The notes: generated from the letters alone by a model not told the origin. A stretch of 64,000 nucleotides of DNA from Tianweitania aestuarii (GCF_018457165.1 NZ_JAFMNX010000003.1:558001-622000); one strand, 5' to 3'. Positions 1 to 9,028 are shown, numbered from the stretch's first letter. Made by a program: numbers and translations.

Positions 1-932
1 GCTTCCTCGGCTCGCATCTGTGCGACCGGCTGTTGGAGCAAGGCATGCAGGTGATCTGCGTCGACAGCCTGCTGACCGGTTCGATGCGCAACATCGCGCA
101 TCTCGAGAATATTACGCAGTTCCGTTTCATCAAGCAGGATGTCTGCGAGCCGCTCGACATCAAGGACGATCTCGATTTCGTCTATAACCTCGCCTGTGCG
201 GCCTCGCCGCCGCGCTATCAGGCAGACCCGATCCACACGATGATGACATCGGTGCAGGGCACGCTGAACCTGCTGATGCTGGCTGAAGCCAAGGGCGCCA
301 GGTTCTTGCAGGCCTCCACCAGCGAAGTCTATGGCGATCCCGACCGGCATCCGCAGGCCGAAGACTACCACGGCAACGTCAACTGCACGGGACCGCGCGC
401 CTGTTACGACGAAGGCAAGCGTGCCGCGGAGTCGCTCTGCTTCGACTTCCTGCGTCTGGGCCGCGCCGATGTGCGCGTCATGCGCATCTTCAACACCTAT
501 GGGCCGCGCATGGACCCCGATGATGGGCGCATCGTGTCCAATCTCGTTGTGCAAGCGCTTCGCGGCCAGCCGCTGACGATCTACGGCACCGGCGAGCAAA
601 CGCGCTCGTTCTGTTACGTGTCGGACCTGATTGCGGGCATGATGGCGCTGATGACGGTGGCCGAGAACCCGAAGGCGCCGGTCAATATCGGAAATCCCGG
701 CGAGTTCACCATCAACGAACTGGCAAAGCTGGTGGTGGAACAAACCGGCACGTCAAGCGAAACCGTGTTCAAGCCCTTGCCGGTCGATGATCCAACGCGC
801 CGGCGTCCCGATATCAGCCGCGCAAAGGCGCTGCTTAACTGGGAGCCGACCGTGCCGCTGGAAAAAGGCCTGCGCGATACGATCGCGCATTTCCGCGAGC
901 GCGTGGCCGACGAAAAAGGCCACGCTGCATGA
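1..932 (+). CDS. NAD-dependent epimerase/dehydratase, UDP-glucuronate decarboxylase-like (5' truncated)
   Basis: Short-chain dehydrogenase of the extended SDR type. It most resembles UDP-glucuronate decarboxylase, which makes UDP-xylose for surface polysaccharide. The reading frame is open to the left edge (FLGSHLCDRLLEQG before the first Met at 33), so the GxxGFLGSHL Rossmann start is cut by the window. Counting from that Met, the substrate loop STSEVYGDP is at about 95-103 and the catalytic Tyr/Lys pair is Y125 and K129 (YDEGK). RIFNTYGPRM and the C-terminal R-T-R-S-F segment are typical of the UXS/RmlB group. Ordinary codon use; it ends at TGA just before a terminator. The exact sugar-nucleotide substrate is inferred from family likeness only. 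Confidence 0.88.
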   Translation, partial: FLGSHLCDRLLEQGMQVICVDSLLTGSMRNIAHLENITQFRFIKQDVCEPLDIKDDLDFVYNLACAASPPRYQADPIHTMMTSVQGTLNLLMLAEAKGARFLQASTSEVYGDPDRHPQAEDYHGNVNCTGPRACYDEGKRAAESLCFDFLRLGRADVRVMRIFNTYGPRMDPDDGRIVSNLVVQALRGQPLTIYGTGEQTRSFCYVSDLIAGMMALMTVAENPKAPVNIGNPGEFTINELAKLVVEQTGTSSETVFKPLPVDDPTRRRPDISRAKALLNWEPTVPLEKGLRDTIAHFRERVADEKGHAA

Positions 933-933
933 C

Positions 934-967
934 GAAAGGCGGCGCTGCTGATCGGCGCCTTTCTTCT
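934..967 (+). terminator. Rho-independent terminator
   Basis: Eight-base arms GAAAGGCG (934-941) and CGCCTTTC (956-963), followed by TTCTT. It starts two bases after the upstream stop codon, so it most likely ends the epimerase transcript. It also abuts the convergent small gene. Confidence 0.7.
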
Positions 968-1125
968 TACTTGCGCATGATGACCCACACTGCGTGGATG
1001 ATGCCAGGAATATAACCGCACAGCGTCAGCAGGATGTTCAGCCAGAAATGCAGGCCAATGCCGACCTGCATGAACACGCCCACCGGCGGCAGGATAATGG
1101 CAAGCAGAATGCGAAGAACGTCCAT
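967..1125 (-). CDS. YqaE/Pmp3 family small membrane protein
   Basis: A 52-residue hydrophobic peptide that is easily missed. It reads MDVLRILLAIILPPVGVFMQ, then VGIGLHFWLNILLTLCGYIP and GIIHAVWVIMRK. This is the full Pmp3/YqaE signature: two membrane helices, the PPVGVF turn, the FWLNILLT motif and the GYIPG-IIHA end. Members sit in the inner membrane and are linked to salt or cold stress and membrane potential; the precise role is unknown. It is monocistronic, lying between the terminator of the superoxide dismutase gene and a convergent epimerase gene. Confidence 0.9.
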   Translation of the reverse strand: MDVLRILLAIILPPVGVFMQVGIGLHFWLNILLTLCGYIPGIIHAVWVIMRK

Positions 1126-1173
1126 GTGAGTTCACTCCGGATAAAAGCGGTCGTTGCGGCTCCTGAAACAACG

Positions 1174-1212
1174 CAAAACCGGCGAGCATCGTTGCTGCTC
1201 GCCGGTTTTTTG
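1174..1212 (-). terminator. Rho-independent terminator of the superoxide dismutase gene
   Basis: Long stem with AAAACCGGCGAGCA on one side and TGCTCGCCGGTTTT on the other, and a short loop. It reads CCGGTTTT on the minus strand, just past the sod stop codon. The other strand carries a T6 run, so it can act in both directions. Confidence 0.8.
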
Positions 1213-1228
1213 TCTTGGGTGGCCAGGA

Positions 1229-1912
1229 TCAGCCGGCGAGCTTTTCGCCGACCCAGGTCCAGTTCACGCGTTCGGCCAGCACGGTCTTGATGTGATCCGG
1301 CTTGCGGTTCTCGTAATCGAGATAATAAGCGTGTTCCCAGACATCGATGCCCAGAAGCGGCTTCAGATTGTCACCGAGCGGGTTGCCGGCGTCCTGATAA
1401 CCACGAACGGCAAGCTTGTCGCCGTCCTGCACCAACCAGACCCAGCCCGTTCCGAACACCTTGCCGCCCTCGGTGACGATGGCTTCCTGCAGATCGGTCA
1501 TGCCGCCGAAATCGCGCGTTGCGGCTTCTTCCAAGGCCGTTGTCGGCTCGGTCGGGCCGCCGTTGAACTGGTCCCAATAGAAGATGTGGTTCCAGGCCTG
1601 GCCGGCCTGATTGAAGATCGCGTCGTCACCCTTTTCCTTGGACTGCTTCACGACCTCTTCGAGGGTCATGTCGGCATAAGGCGTGCCGGGGGCGAGTTCG
1701 TTCAGCTTGTCGAAATAGGCCTTGTGGTGCTTGCCGTAATGCAGGCCCACGGTGCGCGCAGAGATCTGCGGCGCAAGCGCATCTTCGGCATAAGGAAGCG
1801 GCGGCTGTTCGAAAGGCACTGCGGCGCGCGCGACATAGGGCTTGAACACGGTGCTGGCAGCGGCGGCAGCACCGAGCGCAAGAGTCGTGCGGCGTGAAAT
1901 GGCGATGGTCAT
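1229..1912 (-). CDS. Superoxide dismutase (Fe/Mn family), Tat-exported
   Basis: Converts superoxide to oxygen and hydrogen peroxide. Over 227 residues the metal ligands are H58 (GLHYGKHHKAY), H109 (WNHIFYWDQF), D190 and H194 (DVWEHAYYLDY). Unlike the usual cytoplasmic enzyme of about 200 residues, it begins MTIAISRRTTLALGAAAAAS, with a twin-arginine motif, a hydrophobic core and an alanine-rich end. Export by the Tat system with metal already bound is therefore likely, giving a periplasmic enzyme against exogenous superoxide. Whether the metal is Fe or Mn cannot be settled by eye. It is a single-gene unit with its own terminator. Confidence 0.93.
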   Translation of the reverse strand: MTIAISRRTTLALGAAAAASTVFKPYVARAAVPFEQPPLPYAEDALAPQISARTVGLHYGKHHKAYFDKLNELAPGTPYADMTLEEVVKQSKEKGDDAIFNQAGQAWNHIFYWDQFNGGPTEPTTALEEAATRDFGGMTDLQEAIVTEGGKVFGTGWVWLVQDGDKLAVRGYQDAGNPLGDNLKPLLGIDVWEHAYYLDYENRKPDHIKTVLAERVNWTWVGEKLAG

Positions 1913-2078
1913 GGTTAAGCTCCCTCAGGTGATCTGCGGCTTCAACGAAAGGAAGGAGCAGCCGTTCCCCCGATCACGCAAGCGCTACCAGCTTCATCCA
2001 CCTGAATGCCGCGCAAACAAACGAACGTTAGAGCAAGAAGGGCTCGCGCCGCCGGTTGTTTCCGGCTAGATCGCTTGA

Positions 2079-2735
2079 ATGACGTCATCTCCGCAGAAAA
2101 CCAAACGCCCGGCCGCCAAGCCGAAGGAGGGCGCGCGCGCGTCTCGCGACATCAGGAGCGAGAAACCATCGGACGACGATGCCAGCGTCGGTGCGCGTCG
2201 GCGTCAGATCATGCAGGAAGCGGCAAGGCTGTTTGGAACGCGCGGCTTCGAGGCGACCACGATCCGCGATATCGCATCGGCTACCGGCATTCTCGGCGGC
2301 TCGATCTATTACCATTTTGCGTCGAAGGAAGACATCTTCGTGGCCGTGCACGGCGCCGGCATGGAGAAGATCACCGAGGCTGTTCTGCGGGCGATCGAAG
2401 GCGTGGAAGATCCCTGGGACCGGCTGGAAGCGGCAGCTGTAGCGCACTGCTCGGATCTGCTCGGCTCAAGCGAAGTGCCGGTGATCGTGTCGCCTTATTA
2501 CTCGGAATCGCTCGATGCTCTGCGCGAAACGCTGGTGGCGCAGCGCGACCGCTACGAGACGGTGATTGCCGGTCTCGTGGACGCGCTCGACCTGCCGCCA
2601 TCGCTCGACCGCAGCCTGTTTCGGCTAAACTTCCTTGGCGCGCTGAACTGGATGCCGACCTGGTATCGCACGTCGTCGCGCCTGACCCCGGCTGAGATCG
2701 GCCGTCAACTGGTTCTGGCCTTGCGTCCGCGCTAA
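2079..2735 (+). CDS. TetR family transcriptional regulator
   Basis: 218 residues. After a basic, disordered N-terminus of about 40 residues comes a TetR helix-turn-helix: RRRQIMQEAARLFGTRGFEA, TTIRDIASATGILGGSIYYH, then FASKEDIF. The C-terminal ligand domain is not assignable to a subfamily; its WYRTSSRLTPAEIG end resembles FadR/AcrR-like fatty-acid or degradation regulators. It lies about 60 bases upstream of the ClC gene on the same strand and could be co-transcribed, but no operator was recognised. The ligand is unknown. Confidence 0.88.
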   Translation: MTSSPQKTKRPAAKPKEGARASRDIRSEKPSDDDASVGARRRQIMQEAARLFGTRGFEATTIRDIASATGILGGSIYYHFASKEDIFVAVHGAGMEKITEAVLRAIEGVEDPWDRLEAAAVAHCSDLLGSSEVPVIVSPYYSESLDALRETLVAQRDRYETVIAGLVDALDLPPSLDRSLFRLNFLGALNWMPTWYRTSSRLTPAEIGRQLVLALRPR

Positions 2736-2795
2736 GGCTCCATCCTCGTTAAGCGTGCGACCGGCACGGCTGCAACCGGTCCTGTTGGAAGATTG

Positions 2796-4145
2796 ATGCC
2801 TGCTTTCCCACGTAAACACCCGATGTTCCGGCGCTCCCGCGTTTTGTTGGGAACGCGGCGCACCTGGCGCCCGCGCGTGGTGTTCTGGGCAGGCGCGCTG
2901 GGCATCGGCGTCGTCAGCGTGTTGTTTGCGCTTCTGGCCGATGAAGCGCAGCGCTGGTTCACCGTGCTGACGCAGACCGGATCGGGTTGGCGCTTCTATC
3001 TTCCGCTCCTGATCACGCCGGCCGGCTTCGTTTTGTCGGCATGGCTAGCCGCCAAATATTTTCCCGGTTCGCAGGGAAGCGGCATCCCGCAGGCGATCGC
3101 TGCCCGCCATCTGCGCGACGACGACGACCGCTCGCAGATCCTGTCCTTGCGGCTGGCGTTCGGCAAGATCATGCTGACGATCGTCGGCCTGTTCTGCGGC
3201 GCCTCGATCGGCCGCGAAGGCCCGACCGTGCAGGTGGGCGCATCCCTGATGCTGTCTGCGGCGCGCTGGGGCGGCATGCTGCAAACGCGCGGCGTCATTC
3301 TCGCAGGCTCGGCGGCAGGCATTGCTGCGGCCTTCAACACGCCGCTCGCCGGCATTGTTTTCGCCATCGAGGAAATGGGCCGCACCTATGAAGCGCGCAC
3401 CAACGGCCTCGTTCTGACCGCCGTGATCCTGGCGGGTCTGGCGTCTTTGGGATGGGTCGGCAACTACACCTATTTCGGCATGGCGCATGAAATCGCCTCC
3501 TTCGCCGACTGGCCCTTTGTTCTCCTGTGCGGCGTCGGCGGCGGCGCGCTGGGCGGTTTGTTTTCCCGGCTTGCTTTGAAGGCGATGCGCCGCATCCGGC
3601 GCTGGAACGGTCTCGCGCCCATGCCACGTGCGCTGGTTCTGGCGGGTGTTTGCGGCTTGCTCGTTGCGGTGATCGGCATCCTGTGCGGCGGCCTGACCTT
3701 CGGCACCGGCTATGATCAGGCGCGCGGTGCGATCGAAGGCGAGGCGCTGCCGTGGTACTTCTTTATCGCCAAGTTCGCGGCCGGCGTGTTGTCGATGATA
3801 TCCGGCATACCCGGCGGCATCTTCGCGCCGTCCTTGTCCATTGGCGCAGGCTTCGGCAGCACGCTTGGCCTTCTGTTCGGCACGGCAACCGGCGTTGCGG
3901 CCCTGCTCGGCATGGCCAGCTATTTCGCCGGCGTGGTGCAGGCGCCGATGACGGCCTTCGTGATCGTTCTGGAAATGACCGGCAACCATGACAATGTCAT
4001 CGCGCTGATGCTGGCTGCGATGCTCGGCTATGGCACGGCTCGCATTATCTCGCATGAGCCGCTTTATCATGCCCTGTCGCGCGACTTCATTGCCGAAGCG
4101 CTCCGCCGCAAACGCCGGCACGAACCACCGGCGAAACCGGTTTGA
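2796..4145 (+). CDS. ClC family chloride channel or H+/Cl- exchanger
   Basis: Multi-spanning inner-membrane protein of about 449 residues. The anion-pathway signatures occur in the right order: GSQGSGIPQ near 92-100, GREGPTVQVGA near 140 with the gating glutamate of GREGP, and GIPGGIFAPSLSIGAG near 335-350. The C-terminus is short, with no CBS pair, as in prokaryotic ClCs. A TTG at 2793 precedes the ATG at 2796; the ATG is preferred, with GGAAG a few bases upstream. It ends at TGA just before a strong terminator. Exchange versus channel activity is not decided here. Confidence 0.93.
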   Translation: MPAFPRKHPMFRRSRVLLGTRRTWRPRVVFWAGALGIGVVSVLFALLADEAQRWFTVLTQTGSGWRFYLPLLITPAGFVLSAWLAAKYFPGSQGSGIPQAIAARHLRDDDDRSQILSLRLAFGKIMLTIVGLFCGASIGREGPTVQVGASLMLSAARWGGMLQTRGVILAGSAAGIAAAFNTPLAGIVFAIEEMGRTYEARTNGLVLTAVILAGLASLGWVGNYTYFGMAHEIASFADWPFVLLCGVGGGALGGLFSRLALKAMRRIRRWNGLAPMPRALVLAGVCGLLVAVIGILCGGLTFGTGYDQARGAIEGEALPWYFFIAKFAAGVLSMISGIPGGIFAPSLSIGAGFGSTLGLLFGTATGVAALLGMASYFAGVVQAPMTAFVIVLEMTGNHDNVIALMLAAMLGYGTARIISHEPLYHALSRDFIAEALRRKRRHEPPAKPV

Positions 4146-4152
4146 TGGAAAT

Positions 4153-4185
4153 AGGAGCCGCCGCGATTGAAACGGCTCCTTTTTG
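4153..4185 (+). terminator. Rho-independent terminator after the ClC gene
   Basis: Arms AGGAGCCG (4153-4160) and CGGCTCCT (4173-4180) followed by TTTT. It also separates the convergent phytase/esterase-like gene. Confidence 0.8.
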
Positions 4186-4194
4186 CGGTGAAGC

Positions 4195-6381
4195 TTAGAG
4201 CTTGCCGAGCCGCAGGAACTGCGTTTCGCCCGACGCGTCGTCCACGCCGTCATTGTCGGTAACGGCAAAGGCCTCGCCATCGGCGTCGATCGTGAAGCCT
4301 TCGATCTTGTCGAGCACATAACCCTTCGGCGCCTGCATATCCGGCAGGAGGTCGTGCAAGACGGTCTTCTCCACAAGCGGCAGATCCCCACCCAGCGGTG
4401 CCGGCTTCATGTCGGCCAAAGCCACCGAATAGAGCTTTTTCAGCTTGGCATCGGCACCCAGCAGATTGTCGCGCTCGATCAGGATCACGCGGTCACCGGC
4501 AGCGGTGATCTCGGACAATCCGACCCAGCCGGCGCCTTTGGGATCGAGCTGGTAGCGCACCGCGCCCCATTCCTTCGTAGCCGGCTTGTAGGCGAACAGT
4601 TTGACCTCGTTTTCCGCATCACCCTTCCATGGACGCTGCTGCGCCAGCCAGATCAGCTGCTCGTCGCCTTCGCCGGTCACCGTCACGCCCTCGAAGCCCG
4701 ACGACGTGGCGGTTGCGGCCACATCGGCTGGAAGCTCGATTTCCTCTTTGATCGCGCCTTGAGCATCGACATGAAGCAGCAGGTTCTTGCGCTCTTTGGT
4801 GTTGCCTTCGGAAGCCAGCCAGAAGCCGCCTTGTTCAGCGATCGCAATGCCTTCCAGGTCGAGATCGGCAGCCGGCTTGTTGTCGCGGGTCACCGTCAGC
4901 TCGGCCGTGATGCGTGCCGGCTTCTGCGTCGCATCGACGGTCAGGATGCGCGGCGCGGCGCCGTAAACGCTGTCGGTCACGGCATAAAGCTGGCCGGGCT
5001 TGGCTGGATCGGCAGCAAGACCGGACAAGGCGCCCCAGGCGATCGGCAGGCCGTTTTCGCCCTTTTCGGAGCGGATGGTCGGGTAAGCGGGCGCCGGCCG
5101 CTCGCCACGCTCGTAAACCACGACCTGGCCACCGATACCGCCGTCTTCCGTAAGGTCGGTTTCGGTTGCGGTCACGAACAGGTTGCGCTGTGGGATAGCA
5201 AGCAGGCCCTCCGGCCCGATGCCGCCGGGCAGCACCTGCAGCAGTTCCGGCGTGTTGCCGTTGTCGCGATAAACGGCGATCACCGAAGCGCGTTCGGAGC
5301 CGACAAAGAGAAGGTCCTCGTCACCATACTGACCGACGGCCACGCCCTCGATCTCGATCCCCTTCTTGTTGCGCTTTTCGGGGTAGTGACCGAGCGAAAC
5401 GATCTCGTGCTCGAGCGTGTTGCCCGCATCGAAGGCGACTGTTCCGTCACGATTGAAGATGGTGAAGCCGCGCGTGCCGCCCTTCCAGTCGCCTTCGTTG
5501 GCGGTGATGATGCGGTCATCGCCGATCCAGGCGAGGCCATCGGGCTCGCGCGGCACATCCTTCATTGAGCCGGACAGGTCAATCACGCCATCCTTTTGCG
5601 TGTCGATCCGGTCGAGGCTGACCGTGCCGGCATCAAAATGGCTGGTGACCTTGCCCGTGATGCCGTCGATGATCAGGATCGCGTTGTTTTCCTGCAAGGA
5701 CAGCGCGATCTCGCCCTTGTCGTTGATATCAACGAATTCCGGCTCCGGATCGTCCGCCGCGACGACACCGTCGAGGCCGGTCAGCGCGATCTCGGTGATC
5801 GCCGCGCAATCCAGCGTGTCGCCGAGTTTCACCGTCACCAGGCTGCCGGCCGGAAGCTGCGGCAGGGCGCCGTCGTTGAGGTCCTCGTCGCGCTGGTTTT
5901 CCATGGCGATCGCCAGAAACGCACCATCGCTGCTGGCGGCAACCGAGTCCGGCTGGCCCGGCAGCTTGCATTCCGCTCCAGCCGTCTTGGCGGCGATATC
6001 GACGGCCACCAGCTTGCCGGCGGGCTTGGTGAAATCTTCCGTCTGGTCCACGGCGACATAGGCCGTACCGCCCACGATCTTCACCGAAGTCGGCTCGCCG
6101 CCGACCGCAACCGTACCCATCGGCTTCGGATTGGCCGGGTCTTTCAGGTCGATCATGCCGATCTGCTTGCCGGGTGCATCGGTGTAAACCAGCGTCACGC
6201 CGTCTTCGCTGACCGAAATGATCTCGGCAACCGCTTCCTTCACGCCCTTGCCGCCGTCCGGCAGGTTGTCGCGCACCATCATGGTGGCGATACGGTCGAA
6301 GAACGGCTCGGCGCCCGCCGAAAGACTGGTGGCGAGCAGCAACGAGGCTGCGAGCGGTGCGAGAATGGTTTTGCGCGGCAT
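4195..6381 (-). CDS. Secreted esterase-like activity of phytase family protein
   Basis: 728 residues with a Sec signal peptide (MPRKTILAPLAASLLLATSLSAGAEP). The N-terminal half reads like a beta-propeller of the choice-of-anchor I type (IVGGTAYVAVDQTEDF, FVDINDKGEIALSLQENNAI, PEGLLAIPQRNLFVTATETD). The C-terminal half matches the esterase-like/phytase-like domain (LSGLAADPAKPGQLYAVTDS, DLEGIAIAEQGGFWLASEGN, SGFEGVTVTG, KIEGFTIDADGEAFAVTDND). Such proteins are periplasmic or secreted and are annotated loosely as phytase, phosphatase or esterase. The true substrate is unknown, and phosphate scavenging is only one possibility. Transcribed divergently from the kinase at 6544. Confidence 0.85.
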   Translation of the reverse strand: MPRKTILAPLAASLLLATSLSAGAEPFFDRIATMMVRDNLPDGGKGVKEAVAEIISVSEDGVTLVYTDAPGKQIGMIDLKDPANPKPMGTVAVGGEPTSVKIVGGTAYVAVDQTEDFTKPAGKLVAVDIAAKTAGAECKLPGQPDSVAASSDGAFLAIAMENQRDEDLNDGALPQLPAGSLVTVKLGDTLDCAAITEIALTGLDGVVAADDPEPEFVDINDKGEIALSLQENNAILIIDGITGKVTSHFDAGTVSLDRIDTQKDGVIDLSGSMKDVPREPDGLAWIGDDRIITANEGDWKGGTRGFTIFNRDGTVAFDAGNTLEHEIVSLGHYPEKRNKKGIEIEGVAVGQYGDEDLLFVGSERASVIAVYRDNGNTPELLQVLPGGIGPEGLLAIPQRNLFVTATETDLTEDGGIGGQVVVYERGERPAPAYPTIRSEKGENGLPIAWGALSGLAADPAKPGQLYAVTDSVYGAAPRILTVDATQKPARITAELTVTRDNKPAADLDLEGIAIAEQGGFWLASEGNTKERKNLLLHVDAQGAIKEEIELPADVAATATSSGFEGVTVTGEGDEQLIWLAQQRPWKGDAENEVKLFAYKPATKEWGAVRYQLDPKGAGWVGLSEITAAGDRVILIERDNLLGADAKLKKLYSVALADMKPAPLGGDLPLVEKTVLHDLLPDMQAPKGYVLDKIEGFTIDADGEAFAVTDNDGVDDASGETQFLRLGKL

Positions 6382-6543
6382 GGATAAACCCCCGATAATG
6401 ATGCGTCAGGGGCTCCTTAGAAGCCGCGTCATGACGGGCGAATGACAGCCGGCCGTCCGGCAGGCGCGAGACGGGACCTGCAACCCAGCTTGCTTTGTTC
6501 GAAGCCTTTACGCATCTCAGGCTGATGGGGGAGGAGAAGCACC

Positions 6544-7200
6544 ATGTCGGAACGGGGCGCCATTGCATCACAGATCGTTCGCCGGGCGCAGAACCACCAG
6601 CGCTTCGTCGTGGCCATCGCCGGGCCGCCCGGTTCAGGCAAGTCCACGCTGGCAGCCGAACTGCAAACGCTTCTGCCGGCCGGTGAAACGGTGGTCGTGC
6701 CGATGGACGGCTTCCATTACGACGATGTTGTGCTGGAAAGGCGCGGCCTTCGATCCCGCAAGGGCGCGCCCGAAACCTTCGACTTCGGCGGCTTCCAGGT
6801 CTTGTTGAAGCGCATCCGCGCCCATGACGAGGCCGAGATCGCCATTCCCGTGTTCGACCGCACGATGGAACTGTCGCGCGCCGGCGCAGACATCATCTCA
6901 GCCGACACGCGCTTTATTCTGGTTGAAGGCAACTACCTCTTGCTGGACGAAGCGCCATGGTCGACGCTCGGTCCGTTGTTCGATTGGACGATCATGCTGG
7001 ACGTGCCGGTCGCCACGCTCGAACAACGGCTCGTCGAGCGCTGGCGCTTCCATGGCAAGTCCGATGCGGAAGGACTGGCCTGGATTGCATTCAACGACCG
7101 GCCGAACATTGACCGGGTTCTTGCGCACCAGCGTCCCGCCGACCTCGTTGTCAGCACGCCGGCGCAGGAGGTTGATCAGCCCGTCGACGCGCAGGGCTGA
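6544..7200 (+). CDS. FrcK-like P-loop kinase (uridine kinase/pantothenate kinase fold)
   Basis: 218 residues. Walker A GPPGSGKST lies near residue 27-35, followed by VPMDGFHYDD (the substrate-binding Asp/His motif of the uridine kinase/pantothenate kinase group). PVFDRTMELSR and the Walker-B-like FILVEGNYLLLDE come later. This pattern fits the small kinase FrcK encoded with the rhizobial fructose ABC transporter. Here it stands alone: no transporter is next to it, and the sugar ABC cluster is 23 kb away. The phosphate acceptor is unknown; a sugar or nucleoside are both possible. Confidence 0.8.
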   Translation: MSERGAIASQIVRRAQNHQRFVVAIAGPPGSGKSTLAAELQTLLPAGETVVVPMDGFHYDDVVLERRGLRSRKGAPETFDFGGFQVLLKRIRAHDEAEIAIPVFDRTMELSRAGADIISADTRFILVEGNYLLLDEAPWSTLGPLFDWTIMLDVPVATLEQRLVERWRFHGKSDAEGLAWIAFNDRPNIDRVLAHQRPADLVVSTPAQEVDQPVDAQG

Positions 7201-7211
7201 TCGAGGAGAGA

Positions 7212-8222
7212 TCAGGTGGTCGGCTTCTCGTCGGAAGCAACGCCGACCGTGTCAGCCATTACGGCACCGCGTGTGCCCATGGGCTTCGGCTCGCCCGTGG
7301 TGGTGTCCATCACGGTCTGATGTTCCATCTCGCCGTTGATCTCGGCACCCACGATCAGGATGATGCAGGAAATCCAGGTCCAGGTCATGAAGCCGATCAC
7401 CGCGCCAAGCGTGCCATAGGTCGCGTTGTAATCGGCGAAGTTTTCGAGATACCAGGAAAACAGGATCGACGTGACCAACCATACGATGGTCGAGAAACCT
7501 GCGCCCCAGGTCAGCCAGCGGAGCTTGGCCGGCTCGCGATCCGCGCCATACCGATAGATCAGCGTGATCCCCGTGCCGATGAACAAGAAGATCACGGGCC
7601 AGCGAAGAACCTTGACGATGGTCTCTGTCCAGCTGTCGATATGAAGGAAAGCAAGCAGCGCGGGAACCACGCCGACCATCGTGATCATCAGGATGCCGAT
7701 CACGATCGCGCCCAGGGTGAACATGAAGGACACGAGGTTGACGCGAATAAAGGAGCGCGTTTCTTCCTCGCGGTAGGCGACGTTCATGGCCTCGAACAGG
7801 GCTTTCACGCCGTTGTTCGCACTCCAGAGCGCTATGCCGAGACCGAAGATGAAGCTGAGCGAAAGCGAGCTGGTTTCCTGCGTCGTCAGCGCCTGCAGCT
7901 GCGCCTGGATCATGTCGATCGAGCCCTGCGGCAGCATGGCGCCGAGATAAGCGACCTGATCGGCCACGGTGCGCGGATCGGCAACGAAGCCGTAAACCGA
8001 AACAAAGGCCGCGAGTGCAGGGAACAGAGCAAGCAGCAGATAGAAGGTCGCGCCGGCCGCGATCAGCAGGATGCGGTCTTCCATGACGGAGGAATAGATG
8101 CGCCAGCCGATGTCCAGCCATCCCTTGGCGGGGATCTGGGTGGGCGTCTCGGCCTCGCGTCCGCGCCCTGTCTCGGACGCCCGCTTCTCGTATTTACCCG
8201 CCACCGTTGTTGAACCCGCCAT
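7212..8222 (-). CDS. YihY/BrkB family inner-membrane protein
   Basis: About 336 residues with six predicted membrane spans, e.g. ILLIAAGATFYLLLALFPAL, FMFTLGAIVIGILMITMVGV and PVIFLFIGTGITLIYRY. The family signatures AGATFYLLLALFPAL and WSANNGVKALFEAMNVAYRE are clear. A disordered hydrophilic tail follows the last helix. Once misnamed RNase BN; now treated as a putative transporter or envelope protein of unknown function. The frame is open upstream to a TTG at 8312, but the ATG at 8222 (MAGSTTVAGKYEKRAS) is chosen because the added residues are atypical. Confidence 0.85.
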   Translation of the reverse strand: MAGSTTVAGKYEKRASETGRGREAETPTQIPAKGWLDIGWRIYSSVMEDRILLIAAGATFYLLLALFPALAAFVSVYGFVADPRTVADQVAYLGAMLPQGSIDMIQAQLQALTTQETSSLSLSFIFGLGIALWSANNGVKALFEAMNVAYREEETRSFIRVNLVSFMFTLGAIVIGILMITMVGVVPALLAFLHIDSWTETIVKVLRWPVIFLFIGTGITLIYRYGADREPAKLRWLTWGAGFSTIVWLVTSILFSWYLENFADYNATYGTLGAVIGFMTWTWISCIILIVGAEINGEMEHQTVMDTTTGEPKPMGTRGAVMADTVGVASDEKPTT

Positions 8223-8332
8223 ACTCGTACACTGCCCCGCCTGGTTTTGATGCCCATTCGCAAACGCGAGATGAACAAGGCAGGTTCCCGCCGCCAGGCT
8301 AAAATGCGGCAAAAATGTGCGAGATGCCCCGG

Positions 8333-9028
8333 CTAGGGGCTTTGAAACGTGTTTTCGGGATTAAAGAGCTTCAACGACAAGGCGAGGCTTTGCGGGATCG
8401 GGTTCCACAAGCCGGTCCGCAGACCGCCCGTGCGCAGCGCCTGGGCAGTCCAGGTATTGCAGCCGAACAAGGCGTTGAATCGGCCCTTGGCTTCGAAGAA
8501 GTGGTCGAACGCCCCATAGCTGCCGATCGAAGCGACCTGGTTATCGGTTCGGATAAAACTGCCGGCGATGAAATCCATCATCGAGTGAAGCTGCGCATCG
8601 TCGATCGTAAGTGGCGTCACCCAAGGCTGCGTCACATCGATCGCTCCAGCCAGATCGACATGCATCACGGAGTGATCGATCGTCAGCCCCTTGAACAACG
8701 GCATCGGCTTGAGGTCGGCCCAGGTCGGCGTTTCCATGTAGAAGGATCGCCCGCCCCATCCAAAGATCAGCCATTGCGCATCGGGATGATGCAGCTGCAC
8801 GCCGGCGTCTTCGAGAAAGCCGAACTGCGCGAGCGTCTCGGCATCGAGCCGCAGCGCGATGTCGGTGTGGATCGGGTTCGACAGGATCAGGATTTCGCGC
8901 GGCTTGGGCTCTGCCCGGCTAACGGGTGCGGGCGGTTCGTTGAACGGCACCGCGATGAACGTACCCGCAGCGCCCGCCGCGACAAAAAGCAGGATGAGCA
9001 ACAGGAGACCGGCAAGCAGCTTCTTCAA
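8333..9028 (-). CDS. DUF2459 (TIGR02117) family protein
   Basis: Periplasm-facing protein of unknown function, recognised from ILILSNPIHTDIALRLDAET, WGGRSFYMETPTWADL, VMHVDLAG and the cysteine-bearing FNALFGCNTWTAQALR. The conserved His, Cys and aromatic residues suggest an NlpC/P60- or DUF4105-like hydrolase fold, but this is inference. The frame is open to an ATG at 9211, giving 292 residues. I prefer the TTG at 9028 because GAGG sits seven bases upstream and the product then begins with Lys-Lys and a clean hydrophobic anchor (KKLLAGLLLLILLFVAAGAA), about 231 residues, close to the family length. Confidence 0.8.
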   Translation of the reverse strand: MKKLLAGLLLLILLFVAAGAAGTFIAVPFNEPPAPVSRAEPKPREILILSNPIHTDIALRLDAETLAQFGFLEDAGVQLHHPDAQWLIFGWGGRSFYMETPTWADLKPMPLFKGLTIDHSVMHVDLAGAIDVTQPWVTPLTIDDAQLHSMMDFIAGSFIRTDNQVASIGSYGAFDHFFEAKGRFNALFGCNTWTAQALRTGGLRTGLWNPIPQSLALSLKLFNPENTFQSP

